NCBI RefSeq assembly: GCF_041320275.1
Contig: NZ_CP162023.1
Coordinates: 1,116,001-1,180,000 of the forward strand
From: Mumia sp. Pv4-285
GTDB lineage: Bacteria; Actinomycetota; Actinomycetes; Propionibacteriales; Nocardioidaceae
Length of the DNA: 64,000 nt
Direction: 5' to 3'
Every line of letters begins with the position of its first letter. The stretch's first letter is position 1. A program made the position numbers and the translations under genes. Below the pieces are notes generated by a model. That model saw only the letters and a list, made by a program, of their open reading frames with translations. It was not told the DNA's origin and did not search any database. Below, piece by piece: positions 60,893-64,000 of the stretch.

Positions 60893-60898
60893 TACGCT
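60893..60898 (+). promoter_or_regulatory. Candidate -10 box of metB
   Basis: TACGCT ends 7 bases before the GTG at 60906, again a leaderless arrangement. Confidence 0.45.
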
Positions 60899-60905
60899 CG
60901 CACAG

Positions 60906-62063
60906 GTGAGCGACTTCGGTTTTGAGACGCGTGCCATCCATGCGGGCCAGGAGCCCGACCCCCGCACGGGGGCGGTCGTGCCGGCCATCTATGCGACCAG
61001 CACCTACAAGCAGGACGGGGTCGGCGGCCTGCGTGAGGGCTACGAGTACTCACGCAGCGCGAACCCGACGCGCACCGCGCTCGAGGAGTGCATCGCATCG
61101 CTCGAGCTCGGCGCCCGCGGATTCGCCTTCGCGAGCGGGCTCGCCGCCGAGGACACCCTCCTGCGCGCCCTGACCAGACCGGGCGACCACGTGATCATCC
61201 CGAATGACGCGTACGGCGGCACGTACCGGCTGTTCGACAAGGTCGAGTCGCGCTGGGGTCTCGCGTACGACCCGGTGCCGATCACCGACGTGGACGCGGT
61301 CAGGTCCGCGATCGTCCCCGGCACCACCCGCATCGTGTGGGTGGAGACGCCGACGAACCCGCTGCTCGGCATCGCCGACATCGCCGCGCTCGCCGAGGTG
61401 GCGCACGCTGCCGACGCCCTGCTCGTCGTCGACAACACCTTCGCGTCGCCCTACCTCCAGCAGCCCATCGCGCACGGCGCCGACGTCGTCGTCCACTCGA
61501 CGACCAAGTACGCCGGTGGCCACTCCGACGTCGTCGGCGGTGCGCTGGTCGTCCGCGACGAGGGCGTGGCCGAGCAGATCGCGTTCCACCAGAACTCCAT
61601 GGGTGCCGTCGCCGGCCCGTTCGACTCGTGGCTCGTGCTCCGGGGGCTCAAGACGCTGGCCCTGCGGATGGAGCGCCACAGCGACAACGCCGAGCAGGTG
61701 GTGGCGTTCCTCCAGGACCGACCCGAGGTGTCGCAGGTGATCTATCCCGGCCTCGCGGAGCACCCGGGTCACGCCGTCGCCGCCCGCCAGATGAAGCGCT
61801 TCGGCGGGATGGTGTCGTTCCGGATGGCAGCGGGGGAGCGGGCGGCGCTCGACGTCGTCGAGCACACGGAGCTCTTCCTCCTCGCCGAGTCGCTGGGTGG
61901 GGTCGAGTCGCTCATCGAGCACCCCGGACGCATGACCCATGCCTCGGCTGCCGGGTCGCCGCTGGAGGTCCCGGCAGATCTCGTGCGCGTCAGCGTGGGG
62001 ATCGAGACGGGCGCCGATCTCGTCGCCGACCTCGCCCAGGCGTTCGAGCGGCTGGCGCGGTGA
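60906..62063 (+). CDS. metB: Cystathionine gamma-synthase/lyase (MetB-type)
   Basis: 385 residues, GTG start. Fold-type I PLP enzyme: FETRAIHAGQEPDPRTGAVVPAIYATSTY, EYSRSANPTRTALEECIASLE (YSR and NPTR), VDNTFASPYLQQPIAHGADVVVHSTTKYAGGHSD with the PLP Lys in STTKY, and the C-terminal LAESLGGVESLIEHPGRMTHAS. The motif combination is that of actinobacterial MetB. Together with cbs it may run reverse transsulfuration as gamma-lyase; the family does not separate synthase from lyase by eye. Its stop overlaps the AI-2E gene start (GTGA). Confidence 0.93.
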   Translation: MSDFGFETRAIHAGQEPDPRTGAVVPAIYATSTYKQDGVGGLREGYEYSRSANPTRTALEECIASLELGARGFAFASGLAAEDTLLRALTRPGDHVIIPNDAYGGTYRLFDKVESRWGLAYDPVPITDVDAVRSAIVPGTTRIVWVETPTNPLLGIADIAALAEVAHAADALLVVDNTFASPYLQQPIAHGADVVVHSTTKYAGGHSDVVGGALVVRDEGVAEQIAFHQNSMGAVAGPFDSWLVLRGLKTLALRMERHSDNAEQVVAFLQDRPEVSQVIYPGLAEHPGHAVAARQMKRFGGMVSFRMAAGERAALDVVEHTELFLLAESLGGVESLIEHPGRMTHASAAGSPLEVPADLVRVSVGIETGADLVADLAQAFERLAR

Positions 62064-63469
62064 CCGGCAGCGGCGACGAGGGCGCGACGCCCGCGGGCGA
62101 TGCGTCCACTGACGTGCCGACCCCCGGCGACCGAGCCGGCGATGTGCCGACCCCGGGCGAGCAAGCGGCCGGCGAACCGACCATCGAGGAGGTGGCGGCT
62201 GCCAGGTCGCGCCGAGAGCGGCTCGACGAGCTCGTCGAGCGGATGCGGTCGACGGCGCGCCGGGACCTCGCCATGCTCGAGGAGCGTCGCGGCGTCCTGG
62301 GTGACCCGGTCCCGGCCTCCAGCCCGTACGCCGCCCCCGCCGTAGCCGTGCAGCCGGTGCCGCACGACGGCGCCGGACCGAGCGTCCCGTTCGGCGTACG
62401 CCTCGCGGCAGCCTGGGGATGGCGCGTCATCGTCATCGCCGGCGCGGCGTACGGCGTCATGTGGCTGCTCGGCTACTTCTCCGAGATCACCGTCCCGATC
62501 GCCGTGGCCATCCTCGTCACGGCGCTCGTCCGTCCGGCCGTCAACAGGGTCGAGAGCCTCTCCATCCACCGCGGCCTCGCGACCCTCGTCGTGATGGTGC
62601 TCGGCATCGGCGCGGTCGTCGGCATGCTCACCCTGGTCGGCCAGCAGGTCTCGACCCAGTTCGACGACCTCTGGACCAAGGTGGTCGACGGTCTGCACGA
62701 GATCCAGGACTGGGCGCGCACCGGCCCGCTGGGGCTCAGCGACGCCCAGCTCAACAGCTGGATCGACCGTGTGACGGACTCCGTCGAGGAGTGGGGAGGC
62801 AGCGGCCCGGGCGTGGTCGACCGGGTCACCGAGGTCGGCACCACGGTCACGCACTTCTTCGCCGGCTTCTTCATCGTCCTGTTCGCGACGTACTTCTTCC
62901 TCTACCAGGGCGGTCGCATCTGGGACTGGGTGGTGCGGCTGTTCCCGCGCAACGCTCGCGAGCACGCCGACACGTCGGGGCGCATCGCCTGGGCATCGCT
63001 CACGTCGTTCGTCCGAGCCACCGTGCTCGTCGCCCTCGTCGACGCCATCGGCATCGCCCTCGTCGCCTGGCTCCTGGGTGTGCCGCTGGTGCTGGCCATC
63101 GCCACCCTCGTCTTCCTGGGTGCCTTCATCCCGATCGTCGGTGCGTTCGTGTCCGGTCTCGTCGCGGTGCTCGTCGCCCTCGTCGCAGAAGGTCCTTGGG
63201 ACGCTCTCTTCATGCTGGCCGGCGTGATCGCGGTCCAGCAGATCGAGGCGCACATCCTGCAGCCGTTCCTGATGGGGCACCTCGTACAGCTGCACCCGCT
63301 CGCGATCATCCTCGCGATCGGAGCCGGTCTGACCGTCGCCGGCATCGTCGGCGCGCTCATCGCGGTGCCGCTCGCAGCCTGCATCAACGCCGTCGTACGC
63401 CACCTGTCGGCGCGAGCGGACGCAGTCCAGGCTGCGGCGGCCGGAGAACCACCCCCTGCGGCGACCTAG
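62060..63469 (+). CDS. AI-2E family transporter (UPF0118)
   Basis: 469 residues from the GTG at 62060, overlapping the metB TGA. An N-terminal cytoplasmic tail of about 120 residues with the duplicated VPTPGDRAGDVPTPGEQA is followed by about eight TM segments: VIVIAGAAYGVMWLLGYF, ITVPIAVAILVTALVRPAVNRV, GLATLVVMVLGIGAVVGML, FFAGFFIVLFATYFFLY, and the C-terminal FIPIVGAFVSGLVAVLVAL with QQIEAHILQPFLMG and HPLAIILAIGAG. This is the standard AI-2E/YdiK/TqsA fold. Solutes differ between members. The UAG stop is part of the next gene's -10 box. Confidence 0.92.
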   Translation: MTGSGDEGATPAGDASTDVPTPGDRAGDVPTPGEQAAGEPTIEEVAAARSRRERLDELVERMRSTARRDLAMLEERRGVLGDPVPASSPYAAPAVAVQPVPHDGAGPSVPFGVRLAAAWGWRVIVIAGAAYGVMWLLGYFSEITVPIAVAILVTALVRPAVNRVESLSIHRGLATLVVMVLGIGAVVGMLTLVGQQVSTQFDDLWTKVVDGLHEIQDWARTGPLGLSDAQLNSWIDRVTDSVEEWGGSGPGVVDRVTEVGTTVTHFFAGFFIVLFATYFFLYQGGRIWDWVVRLFPRNAREHADTSGRIAWASLTSFVRATVLVALVDAIGIALVAWLLGVPLVLAIATLVFLGAFIPIVGAFVSGLVAVLVALVAEGPWDALFMLAGVIAVQQIEAHILQPFLMGHLVQLHPLAIILAIGAGLTVAGIVGALIAVPLAACINAVVRHLSARADAVQAAAAGEPPPAAT

Positions 63470-63472
63470 GCT
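63467..63472 (+). promoter_or_regulatory. Candidate -10 box of ilvA, containing the upstream stop codon
   Basis: TAGGCT: its first three bases are the stop codon of the AI-2E transporter. It ends 6 bases before the ATG at 63479. Confidence 0.45.
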
Positions 63473-63478
63473 GATCCC

Positions 63479-64000
63479 ATGACCGTGACGCTCGACGACG
63501 TCCGTGCCGCTGAGTCCCTTCTCGCAGGCGTGGCCGTCCGGACTCCCGTGGAGTCCTCCCGCCCGCTGGCCGAGAGGCTCGGCCGTCCGGTGCTGCTCAA
63601 GTGCGAGAACCTGCAGCGCGCCGGGTCGTTCAAGATCCGCGGTGCGTATGTCCGGATCGCCCGACTGACGGCCGAGGAGAAGGCCCGAGGCGTGGTGGCC
63701 GCGAGTGCGGGAAACCACGCCCAGGGTGTGGCGCTCGCCGCTTCGCTGCTCGGCACCAGCGCCACGGTGTTCATGCCGGAGGGCGCGCCGCTGCCGAAGC
63801 TGGCGGCCACGCGTGACTACGGTGCGACGATCGAGCTCGCAGGAACCTCGGTCGAGACGGCCCTCGAGGCAGCGCACGACTTCTCGAAGCGCACGGGCGC
63901 CGTGCTGATCCACCCGTTCGACCATCCCGACATCGTCGCCGGCCAGGGCACGCTGGGGCTGGAGCTGCTCGAGCAGGTGCCCGATGCCTCCACGATCGTG
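63479..64000 (+). CDS. ilvA: Threonine dehydratase, N-terminal part (3' end outside window)
   Basis: 174 residues visible. PLP-dependent fold type II: VRTPVESSRPLAERLGRPVLLKCENLQRAGSFKIRGAY (PLP Lys52 in SFKIRGA), then AASAGNHAQGVALAASLLG and VFMPEGAPLPKLAATRDYGA, as in IlvA/TdcB. It deaminates threonine to 2-oxobutanoate in isoleucine synthesis. Whether the C-terminal ACT regulatory domain exists lies beyond the window, so biosynthetic IlvA versus catabolic TdcB is open. Confidence 0.9.
   Translation, partial: MTVTLDDVRAAESLLAGVAVRTPVESSRPLAERLGRPVLLKCENLQRAGSFKIRGAYVRIARLTAEEKARGVVAASAGNHAQGVALAASLLGTSATVFMPEGAPLPKLAATRDYGATIELAGTSVETALEAAHDFSKRTGAVLIHPFDHPDIVAGQGTLGLELLEQVPDASTIV

Noticed and set aside
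61769-63925. 718-codon minus-strand frame opposite metB and the AI-2E transporter
   Set aside because: Acidic low-complexity translation and full overlap with well-supported genes on the other strand.

Overview
This window is a chromosomal segment of a high-GC Gram-positive actinobacterium, most likely in the Nocardioidaceae/Propionibacteriales area. The evidence is the very strong G/C third-position bias, frequent GTG starts with 4-nt GTGA overlaps, TAgGcT/TACgCT -10 boxes a few bases before start codons, an F420-type LLM oxidoreductase, a DUF222 HNH protein, and the gene order mfd - lipoprotein/mazG - eno - ftsB - DUF501 - ppx, which I recall being shared with Mycobacterium. No intergenic gap exceeds 300 bp.

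Layout. 1-5931: two tandem paralogous secreted beta-propeller/malectin/PKD proteins (the first cut by the window edge) with a lipoprotein between them. 5983-10860: CysQ-type phosphatase, LCP cell-wall ligase, a secreted protein with a triplicated two-cysteine module, a ScyD/ScyE-like secreted protein and an orphan phage tail-tube (gp19-like) gene. 10927-19972: conserved housekeeping block mfd, lipoprotein, mazG, eno, ftsB, DUF501, ppx. 20021-20685: a VapBC toxin-antitoxin module with a clear operator. 20689-24227: translationally coupled GH92 glycosidase and glycosyltransferase. 24316-27182: SDR-like protein/HxlR regulator pair, type 5 uracil-DNA glycosylase, a CFA-synthase relative lacking its methyltransferase core, and a Leu(UAA)-anticodon tRNA with a short variable loop. 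27197-30067: GNAT, FAD oxidoreductase and a divergent ECF41-type sigma factor. 30071-37357: a seven-gene peptide ABC transporter operon ending in a glutamine amidotransferase and a cytoplasmic serine beta-lactamase-like enzyme. 37624-41543: BAX-inhibitor-1 protein, ASCH/wHTH protein, SGNH hydrolase, cystathionine beta-synthase. 41654-48670: a sortase locus with a 1852-residue vWA/repeat adhesin ending in LPDAG, a sortase and a second C-terminally anchored protein. 48878-64000: LLM oxidoreductase and tyrosine phosphatase, secreted protein, DUF1540, PHP protein, alkyl-DHAP-synthase-like flavoprotein, DUF2277, lipoprotein hydrolase, amidase, MsrA, HNH, glycerophosphodiesterase with a candidate PHO box, MetB-type transsulfuration enzyme, AI-2E family transporter, and the start of threonine dehydratase.

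How genes fit together. Several neighbourhoods read as regulatory units: VapB with its operator; HxlR with a palindrome in front of its divergent target; ECF41 with a matching promoter in front of the flavoprotein; and the adhesin/sortase pair. The peptide transporter operon suggests uptake and cytoplasmic processing of peptides or muropeptides. The candidates most worth a second look are the core-less CFA synthase, the in-frame dispersed repeat inside mfd, the orphan gp19 gene, the ECF41 promoter and the odd tRNA.
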